A stretch of DNA of 64,000 bases from Synechococcus sp. NOUM97013 (GCF_014279815.1 NZ_CP047941.1:2418001-2482000), one strand, 5' to 3'. Counted from the first letter of the stretch, positions 18,209-27,987 are shown. The notes: generated by a model not told the origin, from the letters alone. Numbers and translations are program-made.

Positions 18209-20332
18209 TTATGGACCGTTCCATTTCCAAACCATGACAGTCAAATCGTCAAATTGTTCTTCATCGCCCTTGAAGTCGTCTACGTCACTGAGAATAGAAT
18301 TCATTAAATCTGAAGGACTGAAATCAGCACTCTTCATCAATAGCTTCAGAAGCCTCTCGAGGCCCCAACCCTCGTTGGAAGGACCACGAGCATCCACAAG
18401 ACCATCGCTATAAATCACTAATGAATCACGTGGCTGCAACTGTAAAGACGATAAAGAGTATTGAGCACCATCAAACAATCCAATGGCTGGACCACCAGTC
18501 GCATCTAACTTGGATAAGCCAGAAGAACCAATCAAAAGAGGTGGTTCATGACCGGCACCAATATAAGAAACATAGCCCGTCGTCGTATTGATCGCAGAGA
18601 TAAATACGGTGGCAAACATCATTGAGGAATTCTGATTCGAAGCCATATAGCTATTAGTTTGCTCAATCGCCAGACGAATGCACTCGGAAGCGATTTGATC
18701 AGCTTGAGCGTGGCAAACACCATGCATAGATTCACCTTCATTAAGACGAACCGAGAGGTCTAACAATTTGGAACGAATCAAGCTCCGAAAAACTGACATA
18801 TACAATGCAGATGGGACGCCTTTATCGCAAACATCAGCAACAACAAGAAAAACATGCTGACCCGCTTGAACCATGTCGTACCAATCCGCGCCGATGGTCA
18901 ACGCAGGACGTGAGAAAGCTTCAACCTGGTAGTGAGATGATTTGGGGAGATCAGTCAATAGGAAGTCAGCCTGGATAGCCTTGGCGGTATCCAACTGCGT
19001 TTCGGTGACGGCAAAAGAGGTTGCTTGAGCCAGAAAAACTTTGAGCCGATTAGCTGCACTTTGAATATCGCGAAAGAGGCCACCCATCTCGTCATTGGCA
19101 GTAATCGGAAGCTCAACATCAAAATCACCGTCACTAATGCGATGCAATGCTTGGCCAGCTAATGAAATAGGAGAGGTGATAGCACAGGCCCTAGATCTAA
19201 CAATCAAAAACGCAAGCAGAATACTCGTAAGGCCAATTGACAAGAGAATAATCCCCAAATTGCGCATGGCAGTCAAGTAACGATTCTCATTAAGGAGAAG
19301 AACGATTGACCAAGCTGAATCAACTTGAGAAGTGAGGACAAGATATCGGTCGTCTTCAATACCGATCGATTGAAATACATCCTTCCCTCTCATTGCGGTT
19401 GCAATGACGGGATAAAGGCTTGCATATTTAGAGGATTTAATGTCTTCAATATCAGGAATTGACAGTGGCTGAGACCTATCTCCTGGAAAAAGAAGTTGAC
19501 CTGTAGTATTGCTAACTAAGATCAAAGCACTTTCAACTCCATCGGGATCATTTAGAAAATCATTCTGTTGTGATTCGCCGGATAAAAGTGCAAGACGTTG
19601 ATCTGTAAATAATTCATAGAGTCCAGTGTCTGCGGCAAGCTTTTCAAGTGGAATGCACATCACAAGGATGCCAGAAAGATCATTCCGAACAGGAACCGAC
19701 ATCACAGCTGTTTGATCGATAAGATCTTGAACAGGTGCGACTACATTTATATCTTTCTGTAGAGTGCCTTTCTTAAAAACCGGCTGAGCAATATTTAAAC
19801 ACCCCTGATCAGTCGTGCGAGACATCACGCTCTGATAAGTCGGATAGCCTCGTAATGCAGCCTGAAAATAAAAACGATTCAACTGATTGGCTTCAGATGC
19901 AAGCTTTTGTGGAGGACTAATCGTGCCGGTATAGGCAAGAAGTTGAGGCGCCAATGAGCTTGCGGTCCAAAAACGCCAAAGCCGCCCTGGTTCTGAAACA
20001 TTCAGACGATCAAAGCTAGCTTGAATATCTTCGGCACGTGCTTGACGAAGTGCGGGAGCCTGAGACAAATAGTTTAAAGAAAAAGAAACTCCAGTTCCCC
20101 ATTCTTTAAGGCCATAAGATATCAGCTCAGCTTCAGCCTGCAGGCGTCTCTGACCAGCTTTATAAATTCGAGCAAGGACAAGCTGATGAACAAGTACAAA
20201 GCCAATTCCCAACGTAGGCACTAATGCAACAGCAATACCTACTGTCAGTTGATCTCGAATTGAGGAAACATGCAGCCGTGAGAAGAGGCTATCTAGAAAA
20301 CGATGACGTTCTTTTGGTTGCAGCTTAGTCAT
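18209..20332 (-). CDS. RsbU/SpoIIE-type PP2C phosphatase with HAMP and extracytoplasmic sensor
   Basis: 707 residues. A transmembrane helix near residues 27-52, about 300 residues outside the membrane, a second helix near 355-378, a HAMP domain (RISDGDFDVELPITANDEMG) and a C-terminal PP2C domain from about 450. Metal-binding Asp motifs are all present: GADWYDM, VADVCDKG, IYSDGLVDA and FDDLTVMV. The family dephosphorylates STAS antagonist proteins. The external region would sense a periplasmic ligand. It is convergent with gcvT and upstream of nothing on its strand, but follows the GH13_2 gene by 86 bases, so the two may be co-transcribed. It is distinct from the second phosphatase at 28787. 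Confidence 0.9.
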   Translation of the reverse strand: MTKLQPKERHRFLDSLFSRLHVSSIRDQLTVGIAVALVPTLGIGFVLVHQLVLARIYKAGQRRLQAEAELISYGLKEWGTGVSFSLNYLSQAPALRQARAEDIQASFDRLNVSEPGRLWRFWTASSLAPQLLAYTGTISPPQKLASEANQLNRFYFQAALRGYPTYQSVMSRTTDQGCLNIAQPVFKKGTLQKDINVVAPVQDLIDQTAVMSVPVRNDLSGILVMCIPLEKLAADTGLYELFTDQRLALLSGESQQNDFLNDPDGVESALILVSNTTGQLLFPGDRSQPLSIPDIEDIKSSKYASLYPVIATAMRGKDVFQSIGIEDDRYLVLTSQVDSAWSIVLLLNENRYLTAMRNLGIILLSIGLTSILLAFLIVRSRACAITSPISLAGQALHRISDGDFDVELPITANDEMGGLFRDIQSAANRLKVFLAQATSFAVTETQLDTAKAIQADFLLTDLPKSSHYQVEAFSRPALTIGADWYDMVQAGQHVFLVVADVCDKGVPSALYMSVFRSLIRSKLLDLSVRLNEGESMHGVCHAQADQIASECIRLAIEQTNSYMASNQNSSMMFATVFISAINTTTGYVSYIGAGHEPPLLIGSSGLSKLDATGGPAIGLFDGAQYSLSSLQLQPRDSLVIYSDGLVDARGPSNEGWGLERLLKLLMKSADFSPSDLMNSILSDVDDFKGDEEQFDDLTVMVWKWNGP

Positions 20333-20418
20333 CCCAAAAGTGTAAGATCAGAACAAAAGTCATGCAACACTCTCGTATCAATGTCGCAGCTTGAAAACAA
20401 GAAGATTGACACCATGCA

Positions 20419-22272
20419 TTAACGAAAAGACCAAAGAGCGTCAACTTTTTGTCGTCCGGACGATCCCAGCAAAAAGCGCCTAGGGAGGATAGCTTCATAA
20501 GCAGGATCAACCGAATCACCAATCAATACAAACTTGAATTGGATTTGCTGGCCAACACTGGCGTTAAAGGCGACTTCACAAATCCAAGTGTTCTGATTGA
20601 CATATTCCATTCCATAGCCGCAATCAAGATCCCAGATTCCAAGTTCAGGACAATCACCTAACAAAATCACAGACTGGCCAGGTAACGTCTCCAATCCATT
20701 GAGCTGAAAGGTCACCACGAGAGTACCGTCGACACGTTGCCCCGCGGAACTGAAAAGATAGGCACCAGCGCTTGGGACGTTGAGATGGATTTTTCCATCC
20801 ACAGCAAAGAGTTGCTCATTCGTTAAAATACAAGACAATTGCTTGGAACGAAGAGGGCCAGGCAAATCCAAGACAATATTAGTCTGCGGGCCTTTATTCA
20901 ATACACATAAAGCAAATGAGTCACGATAAGAACGAAGAAATGCGTAAATATTCTCAGATAAATACAACTGGCGATGTGACCCAAAAGTAAGAGCTTGATT
21001 GCTTCTTCGTGTAGAGATTAATTTCTGAATCAGAGAAAAGCCTGAACTTGTAATGTCCCACGATTCCATCATAGGTCTGTTATATGGATCACCCCCGCCA
21101 TCTGTTTGATTGACAAGATATTGCTCTGTACCATAAAAAATACAGGGAACTCCGCGAAGACAGAAGAGCAATATCAAAGCTTGTTCTAATGAGCGCTCAT
21201 CATCACAGACAGACAAAAATCGAGGCATATCATGGTTATCAATAAACGTCACAAGCTCGTTCGCTCTGTGATAGACATGGTCATACGTCAACAAAGTTTC
21301 TATTAACTGGAAACCACCTGGCTCTTGACCAGAAAAAGCAAATCGAATCGCATCACATAAGCCAAAATCAAGAATTGACATTCCTGATTGATTGGCATAA
21401 TCCACAGTTCTCTGCTCCCAAGGCTTTCCGAAACCATATTCGCCGAACAAAAACAACTCTGGCTTGTAAGCCTTCATATCAGCTGTAAATTCCTGCCAAA
21501 ACCAGATAGGCATGTGCTTGATAGTATCAATACGCAATGCGTCAACGCCCAAATCAAGCCATTCAATAATTGCAGATTTAATATATTTCCTGTATTCCGG
21601 GTTGCGCTCATTAAAGGTGGCAAGTCCGCACATCTCGCCATTGATCAATTGATACTCATCCTCCCAATCGGTAATCTCAGCGTTATGGTGATAAAATCCA
21701 CTAACGTCATTATTAAAATCGCACAAAAGATTACCATCATCAAACACAATACCCTTGGATCCGTTCACATCAGGTGAGCTGTGGTTACAAACGACATCAA
21801 GAACAAGCTTAATGTCATTGGCATGAAGAGCATCAACAAGTTGACATAATGTAGAGGAATTATGAAGACTATTAGGCTCATCAGTAGGCAAGAATCTAGG
21901 ATTAATTCGCTTGAAGTCTTTTGTCCAATAACCATGCATTGGTGCACGGTCAAATTGCATATCGTCAACCTGCTCAAACAGAGGTGAAAGCCAGACTGCT
22001 GTAATTCCAAGCTGTTTAAGATATGGAATTTTTTCGATAATTCCCTTAAGATTTCCACCCCAATATTTTCCCCATTGCGTCCAAGTCTTGTCATATAAGC
22101 CCTGTTTTGAACCTCGGTCCCAGACTCCTTGTCTCTCCTCTTCATCGCTGGTAGCGTCATAAAAGCGATCGACGATAAGAAAGTAGATCACCTCCTCTCG
22201 AAATTCACGCTCAGTGATGAACAGACCACGCGTGGTCTGATCAAGCCCAGATGTTGAAAATTGAAGATTCAT
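20419..22272 (-). CDS. GH13 subfamily 2-like alpha-glucanotransferase/amylase with CBM20
   Basis: 617 residues. Four GH13 regions are intact: DVVCNHSS, ALRIDTIKH (nucleophile Asp249), FLFGEYG (acid/base Glu278) and FIDNHDMPRF (Asp348). The pattern is closest to cyclodextrin glucanotransferases and maltogenic amylases. The last ~100 residues are a CBM20 starch-binding domain (PGQSVILLGDCPELGIWD, QIQFKFVLIG). Unlike secreted CGTases there is no signal peptide; the start MNLQFSTSG is plainly cytosolic. So it probably remodels internal glycogen or maltodextrins. Substrate and product (cyclodextrin versus linear) cannot be read from sequence. Confidence 0.85.
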   Translation of the reverse strand: MNLQFSTSGLDQTTRGLFITEREFREEVIYFLIVDRFYDATSDEEERQGVWDRGSKQGLYDKTWTQWGKYWGGNLKGIIEKIPYLKQLGITAVWLSPLFEQVDDMQFDRAPMHGYWTKDFKRINPRFLPTDEPNSLHNSSTLCQLVDALHANDIKLVLDVVCNHSSPDVNGSKGIVFDDGNLLCDFNNDVSGFYHHNAEITDWEDEYQLINGEMCGLATFNERNPEYRKYIKSAIIEWLDLGVDALRIDTIKHMPIWFWQEFTADMKAYKPELFLFGEYGFGKPWEQRTVDYANQSGMSILDFGLCDAIRFAFSGQEPGGFQLIETLLTYDHVYHRANELVTFIDNHDMPRFLSVCDDERSLEQALILLFCLRGVPCIFYGTEQYLVNQTDGGGDPYNRPMMESWDITSSGFSLIQKLISTRRSNQALTFGSHRQLYLSENIYAFLRSYRDSFALCVLNKGPQTNIVLDLPGPLRSKQLSCILTNEQLFAVDGKIHLNVPSAGAYLFSSAGQRVDGTLVVTFQLNGLETLPGQSVILLGDCPELGIWDLDCGYGMEYVNQNTWICEVAFNASVGQQIQFKFVLIGDSVDPAYEAILPRRFLLGSSGRQKVDALWSFR

Positions 22273-22714
22273 TGTTCAAAGCAAATGGGTGAAAAGATAG
22301 AGAAGGCGCGGGAATGCTCTGACAGTTACAATGATTCAAAACAAATCAAGCTGTCAAATTAAGAGGATAAAGACATCACATGTAAAGAAGACATCGTAAA
22401 GAGTCGCGTGGAACTACCAAGAATAGACGAGTTGCACAAGTAGCACATTAAAAATCACCTGGCAAACGTGAGAGTACGCTTAAAGACAATTGTATTCTCG
22501 CAATCATGGCAATTACCGAAGCGTTAGACACAAGCAAGAGGTAGAGGCAAGGCTCCTCTACTTATTTTTAGATTTGAACGAATAAAAAAGAAAACTGTAT
22601 CAACGTCAACACAAAGAGACCATGCCAGAAGTGTCTATTAATTTTTTTTGCAAACAAGTCGCCAGCAGAGTCTATCGCTAATGTTGAATTGGCTTGGTCA
22701 TTTGGAGCATTAAA
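22273..22714. other. Divergent promoter region of the island
   Basis: About 440 AT-rich bases between the GH13_2 gene (minus) and the DJ-1 gene (plus). It contains a 12-codon frame (MAITEALDTSKR, ATG 22506) whose stop lies in the stem of a terminator-like hairpin at 22541-22561. Otherwise I see no gene. Promoters for both operon halves must lie here. Confidence 0.5.
22541..22570 (+). terminator. Orphan terminator-like hairpin
   Basis: Inverted repeat GTAGAGG (22541-22547) and CCTCTAC (22555-22561), loop of seven bases, followed by TTATTTTTA. This has the form of an intrinsic terminator on the plus strand, but no annotated plus-strand gene precedes it; a short RNA or peptide upstream would be the candidate. 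Confidence 0.5.
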
Positions 22715-23296
22715 TTGACCCACAAAGTTCTAGTGCTAATTGAAGAGCATTATGACGAAACTGAGTTTAATGTCTTCAATGACTTCTTCCCAAGCAATGG
22801 CATCGAAGTTGAATATGCTTCGTACCTATGGGGAAATGATTCATTAACGTTTGAAGGGAACGACAAAACGAGCAAAGTCGAGGTTACGCAATGCGTTAGC
22901 AAGACCAATTTAAGTAACTACAAAGGTCTGATTCTCATTGGTGGATATGCCATGGATCGACTGCGCTACGAAGAAAAGTGCAAAGCAGTCAATCAAGCAC
23001 CTGCTGTTGTTCTGCTACGCAAAGCAGTTGAGATGATGGATCAAGGATCAATAGCAATTGGGACCATCTGCCATTCGCTTTGGCTATTTTGTGCAGATCC
23101 GAGACTAATTAAAGGAAGAGAAGTGACATGCGCACATAATATTGTCTGCGATGTCGAAAACGCCGGTGGAAAAATAATTAATACGTCTGGGACCAATGTT
23201 GAGTTACATCAACAAGGATTATTGATTACAGGAAAACATCCAGGCTGCGTTGATGTTTTCGTAAAAGCTTTTAAGGATGCTATTGAAGCGATCTGA
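22715..23296 (+). CDS. DJ-1/PfpI family protein
   Basis: 193 residues with TTG start at 22715, supported by GGAG seven bases upstream (22704-22707); TTG 22694 would add seven residues. A glutamine-amidotransferase-like flavodoxin fold is seen: KVLVLIEEHYDETEF at the start, GLILIGGYAMDRLRY, and the nucleophile-elbow Cys in AIGTICHSLWLF near residue 117. DJ-1/PfpI members act as proteases, deglycases or chaperones. Here it is the first gene of the plus-strand operon and 40 bases before the AGE gene, a position also filled by a PfpI-like gene in the Synechocystis icfG cluster, as I recall. Its role in the switch is unknown. Confidence 0.8.
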   Translation: MTHKVLVLIEEHYDETEFNVFNDFFPSNGIEVEYASYLWGNDSLTFEGNDKTSKVEVTQCVSKTNLSNYKGLILIGGYAMDRLRYEEKCKAVNQAPAVVLLRKAVEMMDQGSIAIGTICHSLWLFCADPRLIKGREVTCAHNIVCDVENAGGKIINTSGTNVELHQQGLLITGKHPGCVDVFVKAFKDAIEAI

Positions 23297-23336
23297 TTTT
23301 CGACGAGAAGTCTAAAGCCACATTCACTCTCAAACA

Positions 23337-25166
23337 ATGAACGACCTTTCCTTCACTTTCTCTGATCTGATCTCTGGGTACGTCACCTCGTACAACGAGA
23401 ATGAAAAACTCATCGGAATTAAAACTTCAGATGGAAGAGAATTTGAGGCAAAGCTCACAGGTAATTCGTACGCGAAATTAAGCCAAAACTTAGGTGAAAG
23501 CTGGCCTGATCGATCAGGTCAACTAGACAAGCTCTTAGTTCCAGGGCAAATGATCTTTGTCTATGGAACTTTCTTCCCAGAAGACAAAGTCAAATTTGAA
23601 GTGAATTACATCATCTTTGCAGGTGATGCAAGGGATGAGTATCGCTATGCCGATGAGCAAGGCTGGTGGATCAAACAAATCGATCAAATCGCATCATCCT
23701 ATTGTGAGTGGCAATTCAATGCTCCAGAACAGGATATTGATTACAATAACTATCGAACAATCATTAACCTGACAGGGGGGAAAGAAGAAGAGGACTATCT
23801 CCAGGAAACAGACACAATTTCCAGGATGGTTTACGGCATGGCATGCGCATATATGTTGACTGGAAAAGATTTATATTTAGATGCAGCTGAAAAAGGAACC
23901 GAATATTTACGAGACAAGATGCGCTTCACGGACACTGATACAGGTTTAATCTACTGGTATCACGGTCAGAAAGTCAGCAGTGGCGGTGAAGAGCAAAAGT
24001 TATTAGTTTCAGAATTCGGTGATGACTATGACTGCATTCCGGCTTACGAACAAATCTATGCTTTAGCTGGTCCAGTTCAAACCTATCGAATCACTGGAGA
24101 TCCACAAATTCTCCGAGATGCTGAAAAAACCGTTGATTTGTTCGACGAATGTTTTAAAGACAAAGAAAAAGGTGGATATTACTCGCATATTCATGCTGTA
24201 ACACTCAGTGCGCACGATAAAAGCTTAGGCCGCAATCAGGCGAAAAAGAACTGGAACTCCGTTGGTGACCATGCGCCCGCGTATCTCATCAATTTATGGC
24301 TGGCGACTGGCGAAGAGCGATACAAGACGATGCTCGAGGATACATTCGATACGATTACGAGTCATTTCCCAGACTACGACGAAAGTCCCTTTGTCCAGGA
24401 AAAATTCTTCGACGATTGGAGCAAAGACCAAACATGGGGATGGCAACAGAATCGCGCGGTTGTTGGGCACAACCTCAAAATAGCCTGGAATTTAATGAGG
24501 TTTTATGCCGAAATGGGCAAAGACAAGTATGTTGAGATCGCACAAAAAATAGCGTCTTTAATGCCTAAGGTGGGTTACGACGCTCAAAGGTTTGGATGGT
24601 ACGACGTTGTTGAAAGAGTACTTGGAGAAAACGAAAAGTATCACCGTTATGCATGGCATGATCGCAAAGCATGGTGGCAACAAGAGCAAGGAATTCTTGC
24701 TTACTTAATACTGCAAGGACATATGCCAGAGAATCAAGATTATAAAAAGTATGCGGAAGAGTCCGCAGCTTTCTATAACGCTTTTTTCTTAGACAATAAC
24801 GATGGGGGCGTCTACTTTAATGTACTTGCGAACGGTGTTCCGTACTTAGTTGGAACAGAAAGGTATAAAGGGAGTCATTCGATGAGTGCTTATCACTCAA
24901 CTGAACTGTGTTTCCTTTCAACAGTCTATATCGATCTAATGATCAAAAAACGACCACTTGATCTTTACTTCAAGCCAATGCCTAATGGCTTCAAAGACAG
25001 ATTACTAAGGGTAGAACCGGACATCCTTCCTAAAGGTTCTCTGTATATCGGTAAATGCGAAATTGATGGACAAGAACATACAGATTATGATTCACAGTCA
25101 ATGACGATTAAGCTTCCCGAGGCCGATCATCGACTAAAAGTCAAAGTCACAATCAGCACAAAGTGA
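23337..25166 (+). CDS. AGE-family (N-acylglucosamine 2-epimerase-like) sugar epimerase/isomerase
   Basis: 609 residues. Roughly the first 95 form a beta-rich extra domain; residues ~100-510 form the alpha/alpha toroid of the AGE superfamily, with NWNSVGDHAPAYL (His ~312), the conserved AVVGHNLKIAWNL (His ~378) and HDRKAWWQQEQG (~441-452). A C-terminal beta domain follows. Family members interconvert aldose/ketose or C2 epimers (mannose, cellobiose, GlcNAc). It is larger than the usual 400-residue enzymes and its substrate is unknown. The Synechocystis icfG cluster carries a gene annotated as this type beside the STAS gene. It is in the operon with both STAS genes and glgX. Confidence 0.8.
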   Translation: MNDLSFTFSDLISGYVTSYNENEKLIGIKTSDGREFEAKLTGNSYAKLSQNLGESWPDRSGQLDKLLVPGQMIFVYGTFFPEDKVKFEVNYIIFAGDARDEYRYADEQGWWIKQIDQIASSYCEWQFNAPEQDIDYNNYRTIINLTGGKEEEDYLQETDTISRMVYGMACAYMLTGKDLYLDAAEKGTEYLRDKMRFTDTDTGLIYWYHGQKVSSGGEEQKLLVSEFGDDYDCIPAYEQIYALAGPVQTYRITGDPQILRDAEKTVDLFDECFKDKEKGGYYSHIHAVTLSAHDKSLGRNQAKKNWNSVGDHAPAYLINLWLATGEERYKTMLEDTFDTITSHFPDYDESPFVQEKFFDDWSKDQTWGWQQNRAVVGHNLKIAWNLMRFYAEMGKDKYVEIAQKIASLMPKVGYDAQRFGWYDVVERVLGENEKYHRYAWHDRKAWWQQEQGILAYLILQGHMPENQDYKKYAEESAAFYNAFFLDNNDGGVYFNVLANGVPYLVGTERYKGSHSMSAYHSTELCFLSTVYIDLMIKKRPLDLYFKPMPNGFKDRLLRVEPDILPKGSLYIGKCEIDGQEHTDYDSQSMTIKLPEADHRLKVKVTISTK

Positions 25167-25179
25167 GGAGGATCTAATC

Positions 25180-25506
25180 ATGGATATTCAAACTGAAACG
25201 TTTAAAAACTGGCAAGTGATCAAGGTTAGTGGGCAAATTGACTCAAAAACAGTGGTCAAACTTAGAGATTTCATCGATTCAGAGCTTAAGACTAACCAAC
25301 CCGTTGCTCTAGAACTCACAGACGTGCCATTCATGTCGAGTGCTGGCTTACGTACACTCTTAACTCTTCAACGAAAAACAAAAGAGCTTAATCTCGATCT
25401 GGCTCTGATCGGCCTAGGAGAGGGGATTGCTGACACGATGAAAGTGACTGGTTTTTATCAGTTTTTCACCGTCTACGAGTCACTTGAGGCAATTCCTGGA
25501 GCCTAA
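25180..25506 (+). CDS. STAS-domain anti-sigma-factor antagonist (RsbV-like), first copy
   Basis: 108 residues covering one STAS domain. The phosphorylation site is in VPFMSSAGLRTLL, with Ser53/Ser54 at the usual position. The start has a strong Shine-Dalgarno (GAGGAGGATC) 14 bases after the AGE stop. When dephosphorylated, such proteins bind the RsbW kinase and release its partner. It equals the Slr1856 position of the icfG cluster by order (epimerase, STAS, glgX). Confidence 0.92.
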   Translation: MDIQTETFKNWQVIKVSGQIDSKTVVKLRDFIDSELKTNQPVALELTDVPFMSSAGLRTLLTLQRKTKELNLDLALIGLGEGIADTMKVTGFYQFFTVYESLEAIPGA

Positions 25507-25511
25507 GAGAG

Positions 25512-27620
25512 ATGAATCACGAAAGAATTGACAATCTACCGACTGATACGCTTCAAGGTTTTCGGACCAGGCCAGGAAAACCTTTGCCCTTCGGTGTTTC
25601 TCACGTTCCAGGTGGCCTAAATTTCTCAATCTATACTTCTGCAGGAACGGCCTGTACATTGGTACTTTTCAGTCGAGAAAGCAACACATGTCTGACTGAA
25701 ATCAAAATCCCCGATCACTATCGAATTGGTGATGTTTACTCGATTATTATCTATGATCTTGACGATGAAGATATTGAATATGGCTTCAGAATAGATGGCC
25801 CCAATGCACCACAAGATGGCTATAGGTTTGATCCAGAAAAAATCTTAATGGATCCATATGCAAAAGTCATTTCAGGAAGAGATCGGTGGGGAGAAGAGCC
25901 CCATTGGGACAATCCATACCAGTATCGATCGCGTATTGCATTTGATGACTTTGACTGGGAGAGTGATCATCCGCTTGAAATAAATGATGCTGATCTTATA
26001 ATTTATGAGCTTCACGTACGATCATTTACCAAAAGTGAATCTTCCAAGAATAAATTTAGAGGTACCTATGCAGGTATTGTAGAAAAAATCCCCTATCTCA
26101 AATCACTGGGCATTAACGCTGTTGAATTAATGCCAATTTTCGAATTTGACGAATTTGAAAATTCGAGAATTCATCCAGATACCGGAGAACGGCTGTACAA
26201 CTACTGGGGCTATAGCACGGTTGGATTCTTTGCTCCCAAAGCCGGACTCGCAGAGTCAGGACGTTTTGGTATGCAAGTTGATGAATTCAAGCAGTTAGTG
26301 AAAAAGCTCCATCAAGCGGGTATTGAGGTCATTCTTGATGTTGTTTTTAATCACACGGCCGAGGGGAACGAGCGAGGTCCGACAATCTCTTTCAAAGGGT
26401 TAGACAACAAAATATACTACATGCTAACGCCAGAAGGATATTATTTTAATTTTAGCGGAACAGGTAATACTCTTAACTGCAACAACCCAGTCGTAAGAAA
26501 TTTAGTTCTTGATTGCCTAAGATATTGGACATCTGAATACCATATCGACGGATTCAGGTTTGACTTGGCAAGTATATTAGGACGCGATCCGTGGGGTGCA
26601 CCCCTCAGTAATCCACCGCTACTAGAATCGCTCGCCTTTGACCCAATTTTATCGTCGTGCAAATTAATTGCAGAAGCCTGGGATGCTGGTGGCTTATATC
26701 AGGTCGGTACATTTCCTGCATTTGGACGATGGTCTGAGTGGAATGGAAAATATAGAGACACCCTAAGACGCTATTTAAAAGGTGATGACGGCCAACTGGG
26801 TGAAATGGCTCAAAGAGTTCAAGGATCCCCTGATCTCTATCAATGGAACGGTCGGTCACCGGCGACATCGATTAATTTCATTACCTGCCACGATGGATTT
26901 ACTTTGGCAGACTTAGTTTCCTTTAATGGAAAGCATAATGAAGCAAATGGAGAAAATAATCAAGATGGTGGGAATGACAATTACAGCTGGAATTGTGGCG
27001 CTGAAGGTTGGACAGATGACAGCAATATCCTCTCACTGCGAAGCAAACAATGCATGAATGCTCTCAGCATGCTGATGACAAGTAGAGGAACACCCATGTT
27101 ACTCATGGGGGATGAATTTGGAAGATCACAACAAGGAAATAACAACGCTTACTGCATTGATTCACCACTCACATGGGTTGACTGGAATTTATTAGAAAGC
27201 AATCACTTGCTTTTTGAATTCACACAAAAACTAATTCGCTTCAGGCATGTGCATCCATGCTTGCGCATCAACGACTTTACCCATCATGGAAGTAAATACT
27301 TTCCAAGCTGTAGCTTCCATGGCACATCGCCTTGGCAGGTCAATTGGTCTGATGATTCAAAACAACTTGCATGGCTTATGAGCTGCGACAAATCAGAAAA
27401 TGATGACACTGACACTGTTTATGTTGCCACAAACACCGCTCACTATGCGACATGGTTTGATTTACCCTCATTACCCAATGGCTATGAATGGCATTTAAAT
27501 TTCAATACTGGGGACAGCAAAACTCCCATGATTAATAAGTCCTCGCCATTCAGAGATCAAGGCATCCTAGTCGGTGAAAGATCCGTCGTTATTTTTTCTG
27601 CGTCTCGATCCGAGACGTAA
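25512..27620 (+). CDS. glgX: Glycogen debranching enzyme GlgX (isoamylase type, GH13_11)
   Basis: 702 residues. It hydrolyses alpha-1,6 branch points of limit-dextrin-like glycogen. An N-terminal CBM48-like beta domain (PFGVSHVPGGLNFSIY) precedes the barrel. Catalytic residues lie in IDGFRFDLAS (nucleophile Asp351), LIAEAWDAGG (acid/base Glu388) and ITCHDGFTLADLV (Asp461). The sequence starts five bases after the first STAS gene and is 40 bases upstream of the second, so it is embedded in the partner-switch operon. This is a second, non-core glgX-type gene in character (AT-rich); a core glgX may exist elsewhere. Confidence 0.93.
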   Translation: MNHERIDNLPTDTLQGFRTRPGKPLPFGVSHVPGGLNFSIYTSAGTACTLVLFSRESNTCLTEIKIPDHYRIGDVYSIIIYDLDDEDIEYGFRIDGPNAPQDGYRFDPEKILMDPYAKVISGRDRWGEEPHWDNPYQYRSRIAFDDFDWESDHPLEINDADLIIYELHVRSFTKSESSKNKFRGTYAGIVEKIPYLKSLGINAVELMPIFEFDEFENSRIHPDTGERLYNYWGYSTVGFFAPKAGLAESGRFGMQVDEFKQLVKKLHQAGIEVILDVVFNHTAEGNERGPTISFKGLDNKIYYMLTPEGYYFNFSGTGNTLNCNNPVVRNLVLDCLRYWTSEYHIDGFRFDLASILGRDPWGAPLSNPPLLESLAFDPILSSCKLIAEAWDAGGLYQVGTFPAFGRWSEWNGKYRDTLRRYLKGDDGQLGEMAQRVQGSPDLYQWNGRSPATSINFITCHDGFTLADLVSFNGKHNEANGENNQDGGNDNYSWNCGAEGWTDDSNILSLRSKQCMNALSMLMTSRGTPMLLMGDEFGRSQQGNNNAYCIDSPLTWVDWNLLESNHLLFEFTQKLIRFRHVHPCLRINDFTHHGSKYFPSCSFHGTSPWQVNWSDDSKQLAWLMSCDKSENDDTDTVYVATNTAHYATWFDLPSLPNGYEWHLNFNTGDSKTPMINKSSPFRDQGILVGERSVVIFSASRSET

Positions 27621-27659
27621 TCTCAAAAAAACCATCAAGCAATTTCAGGATTTTCAACC

Positions 27660-27986
27660 ATGACACTTGCAATTAATGTCACCAAAGCTGAGAATTACGT
27701 GACCATGACTCTGAGTGGTGAAGTTGATACAAAAACAGCCCCAGATCTTTTACAAGAGCTGACCGCACTTGATTTACATACTCTTAGTCAATTACGTCTG
27801 GAGCTTGCAGAGGTTGGCTTCATGAGTAGCGCAGGACTCAGAGCTCTTGTTTTTGCAAAACAAAAAATGCCTCATAGCTCAAGTCTGTATGTCATCGGAG
27901 CTTCAACAGTAATTCGAGACACCATCACAAAAACCGGACTGGCTCAAGCAGTTGTCATGGTGGGCGCAGAGGGTGAAATTAAATGA
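27660..27986 (+). CDS. STAS-domain anti-sigma-factor antagonist (RsbV-like), second copy
   Basis: 108 residues with a single STAS domain and the same phosphorylation motif, VGFMSSAGLRALV (Ser56/Ser57). It differs clearly from the first copy in the rest of its sequence, so it is not a recent duplicate. TGA at 27984-27986 is one base from the kinase ATG, so the kinase and this antagonist are tightly coupled. Two antagonists feeding one kinase is the layout of the icfG cluster. Confidence 0.92.
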   Translation: MTLAINVTKAENYVTMTLSGEVDTKTAPDLLQELTALDLHTLSQLRLELAEVGFMSSAGLRALVFAKQKMPHSSSLYVIGASTVIRDTITKTGLAQAVVMVGAEGEIK

Positions 27987-27987
27987 T

